In this document: piece by piece, positions 53,438 through 62,075 of the stretch
Position numbering within the stretch: position 1 is the stretch's first letter
How the letters are laid out: each line of letters opens with the position of its first letter
Assembly (NCBI GenBank): GCA_937872175.1
Contig: CALMPI010000031.1
Location: 1 to 64,000 of the forward strand
Direction of reading: 5' to 3'
From: an uncultured Flavobacteriales bacterium
GTDB taxonomy: Bacteria > Bacteroidota > Bacteroidia > Flavobacteriales_F > PHOS-HE28
Length of the DNA stretch: 64,000 nt
Position numbers and translations under genes: made by a program
The notes under the pieces: generated by a model
What the model saw: only the letters and a program-made list of their open reading frames with translations
The model's database searches: none
Told to the model about the DNA's origin: nothing

Positions 53438-54319
53438 ATGCCCAAGCGCGGCCCACGCCCCTGTCCCGTCTGCGGGGCCATCGATCACCGGCCGATCGTC
53501 GAGCGCGCGAAGGACCATCTGGTGCGTTGCGGGGCCTGCGGCATGGTGTTCACCGGGCTGGAGCCCACCATGGAGGAGCTCGCCGCCTACTACGGCGACT
53601 ATCCGGTGCATGAGCACCTCTCCCCGGTCACCATCAAGCGATACGATGAACTGGTGGAGGCCTTCGCCCGCTATCGGCGCACCGGGCGCATGCTTGATGT
53701 GGGATGCGGGGCCGGCATCTTCCTGGAGCGCGCCCGCCTGAAAGGCTGGGAGGTGCATGGCACGGAGTTCGGCCAGCGGGCGCTCGCCTCGTGCCGCTCC
53801 CGCGGCATCGCCATCATCGAAGGGCCGCTCGACCCTGCGAACTATCCGGCGGCCTCCTTCGATGTGGTCTGCTCCTTCGAGGTGATGGAGCACCTCACCG
53901 ACCCCGGTGCGGAGCTGCGGCGCATGGCATCCCTGCTGCGGCCCGGTGGCGCGGTGTACATCACCACGCCCAACTACCGCTCGACGGGCCGCTTCCTCGC
54001 CGGCCGGGCCTGGAACGTGGTGAACTACCCCGAGCACCTCAACTACTTCACGCCGCGCACCCTCACCCGGCTCGCCGAACGGTGCGGCCTGCGCCCGCGA
54101 TGGGTGCGCACCACCGGGGTGAGCATTCAGCGTGTGCTCACCCGTGGGTCCCAGGACCCCTCACGCCGCAGGAGCGCCTCGGCCGTGCAGGAGGACCTGC
54201 GCGAACGCCTGGAGCGCAACGTCCTCAACCGTGCCGTGAAGCGGCTGGCCGACCGCACGCTCGATCTGCTGAAGGTGGGTGACACGATCAAGGCCGTCTA
54301 CGAGCGGCCGGCTCAGTGA
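53438..54319 (+). CDS. SAM-dependent methyltransferase with N-terminal zinc ribbon
   Basis: A 293-residue protein. The first 40 residues carry CPVCG and CGACG, a likely zinc site as in C-methyltransferases and related Methyltransf_23 proteins. Motif I is MLDVGCGAGIFLERA, then VVCSFEVMEHLTDPG and LLRPGGAVYITTPN. Its glycan-locus context suggests sugar modification. It ends with a 7-base convergent overlap into rlmH. Confidence 0.82.
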   Translation: MPKRGPRPCPVCGAIDHRPIVERAKDHLVRCGACGMVFTGLEPTMEELAAYYGDYPVHEHLSPVTIKRYDELVEAFARYRRTGRMLDVGCGAGIFLERARLKGWEVHGTEFGQRALASCRSRGIAIIEGPLDPANYPAASFDVVCSFEVMEHLTDPGAELRRMASLLRPGGAVYITTPNYRSTGRFLAGRAWNVVNYPEHLNYFTPRTLTRLAERCGLRPRWVRTTGVSIQRVLTRGSQDPSRRRSASAVQEDLRERLERNVLNRAVKRLADRTLDLLKVGDTIKAVYERPAQ

Positions 54320-54774
54320 TGGTAGCCGCTTCCGCGCAGGATCTCCGACGCACGGTACAACTGCTCGGCCAGCACCAACCGCACCATCTGGTGGGTGAAG
54401 GTCATGGGCGAAAGGGCGATGACCTGCGAGGCGCGGGCCCGCAGGCGGTCGTCCACCCCGTAGGCCCCGCCGATGACGAAGGCCACCTGGCGGGCCCCCT
54501 GATCGCGCCACCGCCCGAGGCGTGCCGCGAAGGCCGTGGAAGCGAGACCCTCTCCGCGCTCGTCGAGCAGCACCACCAGGGTGTCCTTCTCCAGGGCTTT
54601 CAACAACCGGTCGGTGCCCTCGCGCCGCTTCCGTTCGGGATCGGTGCCGGGCGGATCGGCGACCACCACCTGCTCCACGGGGAACGAACGCTGCAGCCGG
54701 CCGAGCATCTCCTCGAAGGCGTCGGTGAGCGGGCCGGGCGCGTTGCGGCCCACCATGACCATACGGATGCGCAT
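54313..54774 (-). CDS. rlmH: 23S rRNA (pseudouridine-1915 N3)-methyltransferase
   Basis: A 153-residue SPOUT methyltransferase. The knot region has VVLLDERGEGLAS and AFVIGGAYGVDDRLRARA, and the C-terminus LSPMTFTHQMVRLVLAEQLYRA...GSGYHH is diagnostic for RlmH. ATG 54774 gives the family N-terminus MRIRMVMVG. Divergent from DUF4783/nadC, an arrangement often seen in Bacteroidota. Confidence 0.95.
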   Translation of the reverse strand: MRIRMVMVGRNAPGPLTDAFEEMLGRLQRSFPVEQVVVADPPGTDPERKRREGTDRLLKALEKDTLVVLLDERGEGLASTAFAARLGRWRDQGARQVAFVIGGAYGVDDRLRARASQVIALSPMTFTHQMVRLVLAEQLYRASEILRGSGYHH

Positions 54775-54822
54775 GCCGGGGATGTTGACAAGTACGAGGC
54801 CCCGAAGATGCCACACTGGCCC

Positions 54823-54830
54823 GATGTTTG
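54823..54830 (+). promoter_or_regulatory. Possible -7 box for the DUF4783-nadC operon
   Basis: GATGTTTG (first base mismatched), 33 bases before ATG 54864. Confidence 0.35.
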
Positions 54831-54863
54831 CGAAATTGGCCGCACCATCCTGAACCGCCGGAC

Positions 54864-55265
54864 ATGATGAAGCACCTTTCCCTGGCCCTTGCGATCGCCG
54901 TGCACGCCCTGCCCGGGCTGGCACAGGATGCCGTGAAGGACCGTGTGGTGGCCGCCCTCGGCACAGGCAACTCCAAGGAGCTGGCCCAGCACTTCATCCC
55001 CAACATCGACCTCACGGTGGGGGGCTCCAGCGACGTGTACAGCAAGGCCCAGGCCGAGCAGATCCTGCGGCGCTTCTTCGATGAGAACCCGCCCGTGGGC
55101 ATGGTGGTGGAGCACCAGGGCCAGAGCAAGCTGGGCGATCAGTACTACATCGGCATCCTGCGCACCCGCGCCGGCCACTTCCGCGTGACCTTCTTTCTGA
55201 AACGCACCAACGAGCTGCTGCAGGTCAAGCAGTTGCGCATCGAGGCGGGCCGAAGCGACCACTGA
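54864..55265 (+). CDS. DUF4783 family secreted protein
   Basis: A 133-residue protein with signal peptide (LSLALAIAVHALPGLAQ) and an NTF2-like body (QHFIPNIDLTVGG, QAEQILRRFFDENPP, YIGILRTRAGHFRVTFFLK). DUF4783 is conserved in Bacteroidota and usually sits beside nadC, as here with a 2-base gap. Function unknown. ATG 54864 and 54867 are adjacent starts. Confidence 0.88.
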   Translation: MMKHLSLALAIAVHALPGLAQDAVKDRVVAALGTGNSKELAQHFIPNIDLTVGGSSDVYSKAQAEQILRRFFDENPPVGMVVEHQGQSKLGDQYYIGILRTRAGHFRVTFFLKRTNELLQVKQLRIEAGRSDH

Positions 55266-55267
55266 TC

Positions 55268-56110
55268 GTGCTCCCCCCAGGAACCGACGCCCTGATCGCC
55301 GCGGCCCTCGCGGAGGACATCGGCGACGGCGACCATACCACGCGCAGCACCATCCCCCCCGGGGCCCGGGGGGGGATGCGGCTGCTGGTGAAGCAGGACG
55401 GTGTGCTCGCCGGGGTCGAACTGGCGCGCGCCATCTGCGCCAAGGCCCATCCCGACCTGCACCTGCGCCCCCTGCTGGAGGACGGTGCCCATGTGAAGGC
55501 CGGCGATGTGGCCTTCACCCTCTCCGGACCGGTGCATGCCCTGCTCTCCACCGAGCGCGTGCTGCTCAACTTCATGCAGCGCCTCAGCGGCATCGCCACC
55601 CTCACCCGCCGCTTCGTGGACGCCCTTGAGGGCACCGGATGCCGCGTGCTGGACACGCGCAAGACCACCCCCACCCTGCGCGCCCTGGAGAAGTGGGCGG
55701 TGCGCATCGGCGGTGGCGAGAACCACCGCCATGGCCTGTACGACATGATCCTCATCAAGGACAACCATGTGGACTTCGCCGGCGGGGTGGGCCGGGCGAT
55801 CGAGGCCGCCCGCGACTACCTGAAGGCCCGGGACCTCCACATCCCGATCGAGGTGGAGGCCCGCACCCTCCAGGAGGTCGATGAGATCCTGGCCCATGGC
55901 GGCGCCGACCGCATCATGCTGGACAACTTCGGGACCGACGACCTGCGCAAGGCGGTGGCCATGATCGGGCGACGGCACCGGACCGAGGCCTCCGGCGGCA
56001 TCACACTGGCCAACGCACGGGCCTGCGCCGATTGCGGGGTGGACTACATCTCCGTGGGGGCGCTCACCCACAGTGCCACCAGCCTCGACCTGAGCCTCAA
56101 AGCCCTCTGA
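55268..56110 (+). CDS. nadC: Nicotinate-nucleotide pyrophosphorylase (carboxylating)
   Basis: A 280-residue quinolinate phosphoribosyltransferase, a step of de novo NAD synthesis. Motifs: EDIGDGDHTTRSTIP, VLLNFMQRLSGIATLT, DTRKTTPTLRALEKWAV, HRHGLYDMILIKDNH, EVEARTLQE, ASGGITL and DYISVGALTHS. It starts with GTG two bases after DUF4783; no upstream ATG fits. YihY follows six bases later. Confidence 0.95.
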   Translation: MLPPGTDALIAAALAEDIGDGDHTTRSTIPPGARGGMRLLVKQDGVLAGVELARAICAKAHPDLHLRPLLEDGAHVKAGDVAFTLSGPVHALLSTERVLLNFMQRLSGIATLTRRFVDALEGTGCRVLDTRKTTPTLRALEKWAVRIGGGENHRHGLYDMILIKDNHVDFAGGVGRAIEAARDYLKARDLHIPIEVEARTLQEVDEILAHGGADRIMLDNFGTDDLRKAVAMIGRRHRTEASGGITLANARACADCGVDYISVGALTHSATSLDLSLKAL

Positions 56111-56116
56111 CCCGCC

Positions 56117-57070
56117 ATGGTGGAGCGCCTCAAACGGAAGCTCCTGTTCTCGCGACCCTTCCGCAAGGTGGTGCGCTGGGCCCAACGCGTGCGCCTGCCC
56201 GGCTTCGGCGGCTTCAGCCTGTACGCCATCTCCCGCTTCTTCTTCCTGGCCCTGGCCACCGGACGCCTGGAGACCCGGGCCTCGGCCATCGCCTTCAAGC
56301 TCTTCGTCGCCTTCTTCCCCGCGGTGATCGTGCTGCTCACCCTCATCCCCTTCATCCCCATCGCCGACTTCCAGGTGAAGCTGCTCGCCACCTTCCAGGA
56401 GATGCTCCCGCTGGAGGTCTACCGGTTCATCGAGGGCACCCTCCACGACCTGGTGGTGAAGAAGCACGGCACCCTGCTGTCAGTGAGCTTCCTTGTGGGC
56501 GTGTACCTCGCCAGCAACAGCATCGACGCCATCCTCCACGGCTTCAGCGGCAGCACCAACCTCACCCACTGGCACAGCGCCCTCAAGCAGCGGCTGCTGA
56601 GCCTCGGCCTGTTGCTCGCCCTCACCATCCTGGTGGTGATCGCCATCCCCGTGCTCACCTTCAGCAACACGGTGATCGCGTGGCTGGAAACGCATGGACT
56701 GGTCACCGGATGGTTCGAGGTGGCCGGGCTCTTCGCCGCCAAATGGGGCATCAGCACCCTGCTCGTGCTCACCATGATCGCCCTGCTCTACAATGCCGGC
56801 GACCCCGCCAGCAGGCGCTTCCGCCTGATCACCCCCGGCGCCATCGTGGCCCTTGTCCTCATCCTGGTCCTCTCCCAGGCCCTGGCCTTCATCTTCGGCA
56901 ACATCACCGACTACAACGCGCTCTACGGCTCCATCGGCGCCATCCTCGCGGTGCAGTTCTGGATCTACCTCAACATGATCGCCCTGCTGGTGGGCTACGA
57001 GCTCAACATCAGCATCTCGCGCGCCCATCACGAGCACAGCACCGAGCTGCGGCCTGTGCGTCGTCCCTGA
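56117..57070 (+). CDS. YihY/BrkB family inner-membrane protein
   Basis: A 317-residue protein with about six membrane helices. RASAIAFKLFVAFFPAVIVLL, GVYLASNSIDAILHGFSGS and the C-terminal YGSIGAILAVQFWIYLNMIALLVGYELN are family hallmarks. Biochemical role not established; once called ribonuclease BN in error. Last gene of the DUF4783-nadC-yihY run. Confidence 0.93.
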   Translation: MVERLKRKLLFSRPFRKVVRWAQRVRLPGFGGFSLYAISRFFFLALATGRLETRASAIAFKLFVAFFPAVIVLLTLIPFIPIADFQVKLLATFQEMLPLEVYRFIEGTLHDLVVKKHGTLLSVSFLVGVYLASNSIDAILHGFSGSTNLTHWHSALKQRLLSLGLLLALTILVVIAIPVLTFSNTVIAWLETHGLVTGWFEVAGLFAAKWGISTLLVLTMIALLYNAGDPASRRFRLITPGAIVALVLILVLSQALAFIFGNITDYNALYGSIGAILAVQFWIYLNMIALLVGYELNISISRAHHEHSTELRPVRRP

Positions 57071-57079
57071 GCGATCCGG

Positions 57080-57087
57080 TACTTTCG
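57080..57087 (+). promoter_or_regulatory. Promoter -7 box for the M1 peptidase
   Basis: TACTTTCG, four bases before the GTG start at 57092. Confidence 0.5.
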
Positions 57088-57091
57088 GAGC

Positions 57092-60000
57092 GTGACGCAC
57101 CGGAACCTGACGCCCCTGGCGCTCCTGTGCCTGCTCGCCCCGGCCCTGGCGCAGCGCTTCGACGCCCTGCACCCGCCCAATACCTACCGCAACGCCGACA
57201 ATCCCCACTACTGGCGCAATCGCCCCCCGCACGAGGCCTACTGGCAGCAGGACGTGCATTACACCCTGAGCGCCCGCCTGGACGAGGTGGCCGACCGCAT
57301 CGAGGGGACGGGCAGCCTCGTCTACTGGAACAACAGCCCGGATACGCTTCGCCACGTCTTCTTCCACCTCTACCAGAACGCGTACAACGCCGGCTCGCAC
57401 GCCGACCTGATGGAGCACGGGCGCCCCACACGCGGTGACACCGTGGAGCACGGCACCACCCTGGCCTACCTGCGCATGGGCGCCATCGACCTGCGCACCG
57501 AGCTGGACAACACCGTGCTGAAGGTCTGGCTGCCCGAACCGCTCCCGCCCGGCGGCCGCCTCACCTTCACCATGGCCTTCACCACCCACTACGGAAGGGA
57601 CGTGCGGCGGCGCATGAAACTGTTCAATGCCTGGGGGTTCAAGCACTACGACGGCGTGCACTGGTATCCCCGCATCGCCGTGTACGATGCCCACATGGGC
57701 TGGGACACGCAACAACACCTGGGGCACGAGCTCTATGGGGACTTCGGCACCTTCGATGTCACCCTGGACATGCCCAACGACATGGTGGTGGAGGCCACCG
57801 GCTGGCTGCAGAACCGTGACGAGGTGCTGCCCCGCGACCTCCGCGAGCGGCTCGACCTCGCCCGCTTCGCCGACAAACCCTGGAACGAGGCTCCGAGCGT
57901 GGTGACGCCCTACGAACCCGGACGCCGCAAACGCTGGCGCTACCACGCCGAGAACGTGCACGACTTCGCCTTCACCGCCGACCCCACCTACCGCATCGGC
58001 GAGGCCTGGTGGAACGGCGTGCAGTGCATCGCGCTGGCCCAGGAACCCCACGCCGCCGGCTGGCAGAACGCCGCCGCCTACACCGCCCGCATCATCGAGA
58101 CCTTCAGCCGCGACATCGGCCCGTATGTGTACCCCAAGATGGTGGTGGCCGATGCGCGCGACGGCATGGAATACCCCATGCTGACGCTCGATGGGGGGCG
58201 GGAACCCGAATACCGCGGCCTGCTGGTGCACGAGGTGGGCCACAACTGGTTCTACGGCATGGTGGGCAACAACGAGACCTCCCGTGCCCTGCTGGACGAG
58301 GGCTTCACCCAGTTCCTCACCAGCTGGGGCCTGGAGCACATCGATGGCGATACGCTGGTGGAGGACGCGCCCAGAGGGCGCTACGTGTCCCGCTTCACCC
58401 GGCCGGAGCTCGTGCGCGAGTCCGAGGTGTACCGGGGCTACATGCGCGATGCGGTCCGCAACGAACTGCCGCACATCGACACGCACAGCGATGGCTTCGG
58501 TCCCGTGGAAGGACGCGGCGGCGGCTACGGCCACGTCTACTACAAAACGGCCACGATGCTGTACAACCTGCAATACCTGCTCGGCGACAGCGTGTTCCTC
58601 GATGCCCTGCAGCACTACTTCCGCCAGTGGACCCTCTGCCACCCCACCGTGGCCGACATGCGGCAGAGCTTCGTGCGCCGAACGGGTGTGGACCTCAACC
58701 CCTTCTTCGATGCCTGGCTGACGACGGACAAGCTGGTGGACCACCGGGTGTGCGGCATCACGCGCCGCATGCGCAGCGAAGGGCAGACCATCCGGCTGCG
58801 GCGGCGCGGCGGCATCGCCATGCCCATCGACCTGCAGGTGACCGCCCGCGATGGAACGGTGCACGACTTCCACATCCCCAACAGCTGGAGCGTGAAGTCG
58901 ACCACGGCCACCGTGCTGCCGCGCTGGACCGGCTGGGACAAGCTGCGGCGCACGTACGTGGCCCGCGTGGACATCCCCACGGGCATCGCCGCCGTCCGCA
59001 TCGACACCAGCCTGCGCCTGGCCGACGCCTACCAGCCGGACAACAGCCTGCCCCGCGCGGTGAGCATCGCCTTCGACCACCATGTGCGCAACCCGCCCGA
59101 TCGCCGCCACTATGAGGCCTTCGGTCGACCGGACCTGTGGTGGAACGGCTTCGACGGCCTCAAACTTGGCGCCCATCTCCACGGCAGCTACTTCCGCCAT
59201 ACGCACCAGCTGTGGATGTCCGCCTGGGTGAACACCGGCCTGGGCCAGGCCCTGCCCCACGGCGGGGGGGACACCCGCCACGACGCCCTCTCCTATGTGC
59301 TGCGCTACAGCACCGGCACCACGCGCCTGCTGAAGGGCTCCGGCATCCGCGTGCAGGCCCGGCACCTGGACGGCCTGGAATTGTACGGCGGTGGCGCGAG
59401 CTGGACCACGCCCGACGAGCGCACCACGGTGAGCGCCGACCTGCGCTACATGATCCGGCGGGACACCAGCGACCTCACCTACCTCCTGTATCCGGACGAG
59501 TGGACGCTGAACGCGCTCTCCGGTCTGCTGGACCTGGCCGTGGACCGCAGCTACCGCGCCGGTCCGCTGCGCGGCCGCGCGGAACTGCGTCTGCGACAAC
59601 CCGCTGTGGGCTCCGCGGACCAGGGCGCCCATGTGCGCATCACCACCCGCAACACCCTGCGCTTCGCCGGGCTCGACCTGCACCTGCGCGGGCTGGCCCA
59701 ATACGGCACCGGGACCAACAACCTGGAGACCGGGCTCTACCTGAACGGCGCCGCGCCTGAGGAACTCATGGAGAACAAGTTCACCCGCAGCATCGGTCCG
59801 GTGCCGAACGACTGGACGGGCGCCCATGGCGCGGAAGTGGGCCATTTCCACCACGGTGGCGGGCTCAACCTGCGCGGCTATGCGGGCTATCTGGCCCCGG
59901 AGACCACCGCCGATGGCGCCCAGGTGCTCACCTATCGCGGCAACACCGGCATGGCGCTCAACGCCGAGCTCGACCTCGATGGTCTGGTCCGGTTCCGCCC

Positions 60001-60286
60001 CAGGGGCCTGCATCGGTACCTGCACCTGGACGTGTACCTCTTCGGCGACGTGGGCAGCATGGGCTACCGCCGCACCGAAGGCGATGCCCAGCGCCTGGAG
60101 CTCGCTGCGCCCCGCGCTGATGCTGGTCTGGGCGCGGCCCTCACGATCAAGCGCTGGGGGCCGCTGGTGGACCTTGAACCGCTCACCCTCCGTTTCGACA
60201 TGCCTCTGGTGCTCTCCTCCATCCCGGTCGGAGAGTCGGAGCATGTCGCCTTCCGCTACGTGGTGGGCATCGGTCGTACCTTTTGA
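57092..60286 (+). CDS. M1 family metallopeptidase with beta-barrel-like C-terminal extension
   Basis: A 1064-residue protein with signal peptide (TPLALLCLLAPALAQ). The M1 catalytic domain spans about residues 50-600: H380, E381 and H384 in HEVGHNW and the third zinc ligand E403 in LLDEGFTQF give HExxH-x18-E. The GxMEN exopeptidase motif reads DGMEYPM. The remaining ~450 residues have alternating strands, a GGGLNLRGY segment like surface-antigen barrels, and end in GIGRTF with a terminal Phe, as in outer-membrane proteins. It may be an outer-membrane-anchored aminopeptidase. GTG 57092 sits four bases after a promoter box. Confidence 0.87.
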   Translation: MTHRNLTPLALLCLLAPALAQRFDALHPPNTYRNADNPHYWRNRPPHEAYWQQDVHYTLSARLDEVADRIEGTGSLVYWNNSPDTLRHVFFHLYQNAYNAGSHADLMEHGRPTRGDTVEHGTTLAYLRMGAIDLRTELDNTVLKVWLPEPLPPGGRLTFTMAFTTHYGRDVRRRMKLFNAWGFKHYDGVHWYPRIAVYDAHMGWDTQQHLGHELYGDFGTFDVTLDMPNDMVVEATGWLQNRDEVLPRDLRERLDLARFADKPWNEAPSVVTPYEPGRRKRWRYHAENVHDFAFTADPTYRIGEAWWNGVQCIALAQEPHAAGWQNAAAYTARIIETFSRDIGPYVYPKMVVADARDGMEYPMLTLDGGREPEYRGLLVHEVGHNWFYGMVGNNETSRALLDEGFTQFLTSWGLEHIDGDTLVEDAPRGRYVSRFTRPELVRESEVYRGYMRDAVRNELPHIDTHSDGFGPVEGRGGGYGHVYYKTATMLYNLQYLLGDSVFLDALQHYFRQWTLCHPTVADMRQSFVRRTGVDLNPFFDAWLTTDKLVDHRVCGITRRMRSEGQTIRLRRRGGIAMPIDLQVTARDGTVHDFHIPNSWSVKSTTATVLPRWTGWDKLRRTYVARVDIPTGIAAVRIDTSLRLADAYQPDNSLPRAVSIAFDHHVRNPPDRRHYEAFGRPDLWWNGFDGLKLGAHLHGSYFRHTHQLWMSAWVNTGLGQALPHGGGDTRHDALSYVLRYSTGTTRLLKGSGIRVQARHLDGLELYGGGASWTTPDERTTVSADLRYMIRRDTSDLTYLLYPDEWTLNALSGLLDLAVDRSYRAGPLRGRAELRLRQPAVGSADQGAHVRITTRNTLRFAGLDLHLRGLAQYGTGTNNLETGLYLNGAAPEELMENKFTRSIGPVPNDWTGAHGAEVGHFHHGGGLNLRGYAGYLAPETTADGAQVLTYRGNTGMALNAELDLDGLVRFRPRGLHRYLHLDVYLFGDVGSMGYRRTEGDAQRLELAAPRADAGLGAALTIKRWGPLVDLEPLTLRFDMPLVLSSIPVGESEHVAFRYVVGIGRTF
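60277..60285 (+). promoter_or_regulatory. Promoter -7 box overlapping the peptidase stop
   Basis: TACCTTTTG, four bases before ATG 60290, formed by the last codons and stop of the M1 gene. Confidence 0.45.
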
Positions 60287-60289
60287 CCC

Positions 60290-60727
60290 ATGCGTGCCTT
60301 GCTTCTTCCCTGCCTGCTTGCGGTCGCTCTGCCGCTGGCCGCCCAGCCCCCGCGCCCCGCCAACGACATCACCGGGCGCTGGTCATCCGTGGATGACATC
60401 ACCGGAAAGCCACGCAGCGTGGTGGAGATCACGGTGCGCAACGGCAAGGCCTACGGCCGCATCGTGGACCTCTACGACAAGACCAAGCTCGAGAAGGTGT
60501 GCGACCTCTGCCCCGGGGACCGCAAGAACCAGCGCATCCTGGGCCTGGAGGTGATCCGCGACATGGTGGCCGATGGCGATGAGTGGGACGATGGCACCAT
60601 CCTGGACCCGGAGAACGGCAAGGAATACAGCTGCAAGCTGTGGGTGGAGGACGGCACCCTGAAGGTGCGCGGTTACATCGCCTTCCTGTACCGCACGCAG
60701 ACCTGGGTGCGGGCCACCGGACGTTGA
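60290..60727 (+). CDS. DUF2147 family secreted protein
   Basis: A 145-residue protein with signal peptide (LLPCLLAVALPLAAQ) and a lipocalin-like DUF2147 domain: ITGRWSSVDD, then KVCDLCPGDRKNQRILGLEVI, and the end YIAFLYRTQTWVR. The CxxC-GxxKN pattern is the family mark. Function unknown; some relatives are stress-induced. Probably has its own promoter. Confidence 0.92.
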   Translation: MRALLLPCLLAVALPLAAQPPRPANDITGRWSSVDDITGKPRSVVEITVRNGKAYGRIVDLYDKTKLEKVCDLCPGDRKNQRILGLEVIRDMVADGDEWDDGTILDPENGKEYSCKLWVEDGTLKVRGYIAFLYRTQTWVRATGR

Positions 60728-60735
60728 GCGCAGGT

Positions 60736-62043
60736 TCAGTCGCGCACCAGCCGGGCCGTACCCACCAGCGCGTGGCCGCTCAGTCGCACCGTGTAGAGCC
60801 CGGCCGGAAGCGCGGCGACATCCAGTTCCACACGATCGGCGAAGCGCCGCACATCGGCCTGCACACGGGCGCCCCGGGCATCGATCAGTTCCACGGTCGT
60901 TGGGGCGGAAGGGCCAGGCCATCGCACGGTGGCCGTGGAGGTGGCGGGATTGGGGTGGAGGATGAGGGAGGTGGTGGCGGAGCGGTCGGGGAGGTTGAGC
61001 AGGCTTTCGCCCTCCTTTGCAAGGTAACGGACGACGTGGTTCTCCTTGTCACCGATGTAGGCATTTCCCCTTGTGTCCACCGCGATACCGTATGGTGCAT
61101 TGAACATGGCATCCAATACAGGTCCATCAAAATAGCCGACCTGCCCTGTTCCCGCGACGGTGGTGACCGAACCCTGAAGGGTGATCCTTCGGATCAGGTT
61201 GCCCATCCACTCAGCCACCATCAGTCCACCGGTCGGATCCCACGCCATGTAAGTCGGTCGTGTGAACGAAGCGGCAGCACCCAGGCCATCCACGCTCGCC
61301 TGATTGCCATTTCCGGCCAACAGACCGACCACACCGGTAGATGAGATCACTTTCACCTTGTGGTTCATTTGGTCCGCGACATAGAGATTGTCAAGGGTAT
61401 CGAACGCGATACCTGTGGGCCGGTTGAACCGTGCGTTCATGCCTGTACCCAGTTGGTCGCCTGAATTCCCGGGATCACCAGCGAACGTGGAAACCACGCC
61501 ATTCTCGATCTTTCGGATCGTGTGGTTCCCATAATCGGACACGAACACCACACCATCATGGCGCACGGCAACTTCCACGGGATTGTAGAACTTGGCGATG
61601 CTCCCCGGGCCGTTCGTCGTACCCGGTGCACCTGTTCCGGCAATGGTCACCACGTTGCCCTGTTGATCGATCCGCTTGACCTTGTGGTTGCCATTGTCCG
61701 TGACATACACATGTCCATCATGGTAGTAAACACCTGTCGGCACATAGAACCTGGCGTTCGCACCTTGACCATCCTGGTCACCTTGTGAACCGCTTCCCGC
61801 CAAGGTGGTCACACCACCGTTCTGGATGCGACGGATGCAGTGGTTCTGCGCGTCAGCCACATACATCACCCCTGCGCTATCGTCGATCGCGATGCCATAG
61901 GGTGCATGGAACCTGGCAACATCGACCGCTCCGTTCACAAGGCCGGGTGAGCCATCTCCGGCATACGTACCGACCCATGAATAATTCTGTGATACGGCGC
62001 CGATGGAAAACCCCAGGGCACAAGCAATGATCGGAGAACGCAT
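60736..62043 (-). CDS. NHL-repeat secreted protein with T9SS type A sorting domain
   Basis: A 435-residue protein with signal peptide, about six NHL beta-propeller blades (PYGIAIDDSAGVMYVADAQN, PTGIAFDTLDNLYVADQMN, VTTVAGTGQVGYFDG), and a type A sorting domain (ILHPNPATSTATVRW, VELIDARGARV, LPAGLYTVRL). NHL propellers mediate binding or carry lyase activity; no catalytic residues stand out. G+C is lower than average (29 of 60 bases at 61501-61560). ATG 62043 follows TAGCTTTG by 15 bases. Confidence 0.88.
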   Translation of the reverse strand: MRSPIIACALGFSIGAVSQNYSWVGTYAGDGSPGLVNGAVDVARFHAPYGIAIDDSAGVMYVADAQNHCIRRIQNGGVTTLAGSGSQGDQDGQGANARFYVPTGVYYHDGHVYVTDNGNHKVKRIDQQGNVVTIAGTGAPGTTNGPGSIAKFYNPVEVAVRHDGVVFVSDYGNHTIRKIENGVVSTFAGDPGNSGDQLGTGMNARFNRPTGIAFDTLDNLYVADQMNHKVKVISSTGVVGLLAGNGNQASVDGLGAAASFTRPTYMAWDPTGGLMVAEWMGNLIRRITLQGSVTTVAGTGQVGYFDGPVLDAMFNAPYGIAVDTRGNAYIGDKENHVVRYLAKEGESLLNLPDRSATTSLILHPNPATSTATVRWPGPSAPTTVELIDARGARVQADVRRFADRVELDVAALPAGLYTVRLSGHALVGTARLVRD

Positions 62044-62058
62044 GACCGCTCTTTTCTT

Positions 62059-62066
62059 CAAAGCTA
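62059..62066 (-). promoter_or_regulatory. Promoter -7 box for the NHL gene
   Basis: TAGCTTTG, a perfect match on the minus strand, 15 bases before ATG 62043. Confidence 0.55.
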
Positions 62067-62075
62067 ACGACTGTA

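Noticed and set aside
56480-60244. 1254-codon open frame on the minus strand opposite yihY and the M1 peptidase
   Set aside because: Rich in Ala, Gly, Val, His and Gln without domains; a shadow of strong GC3 bias in the sense genes.
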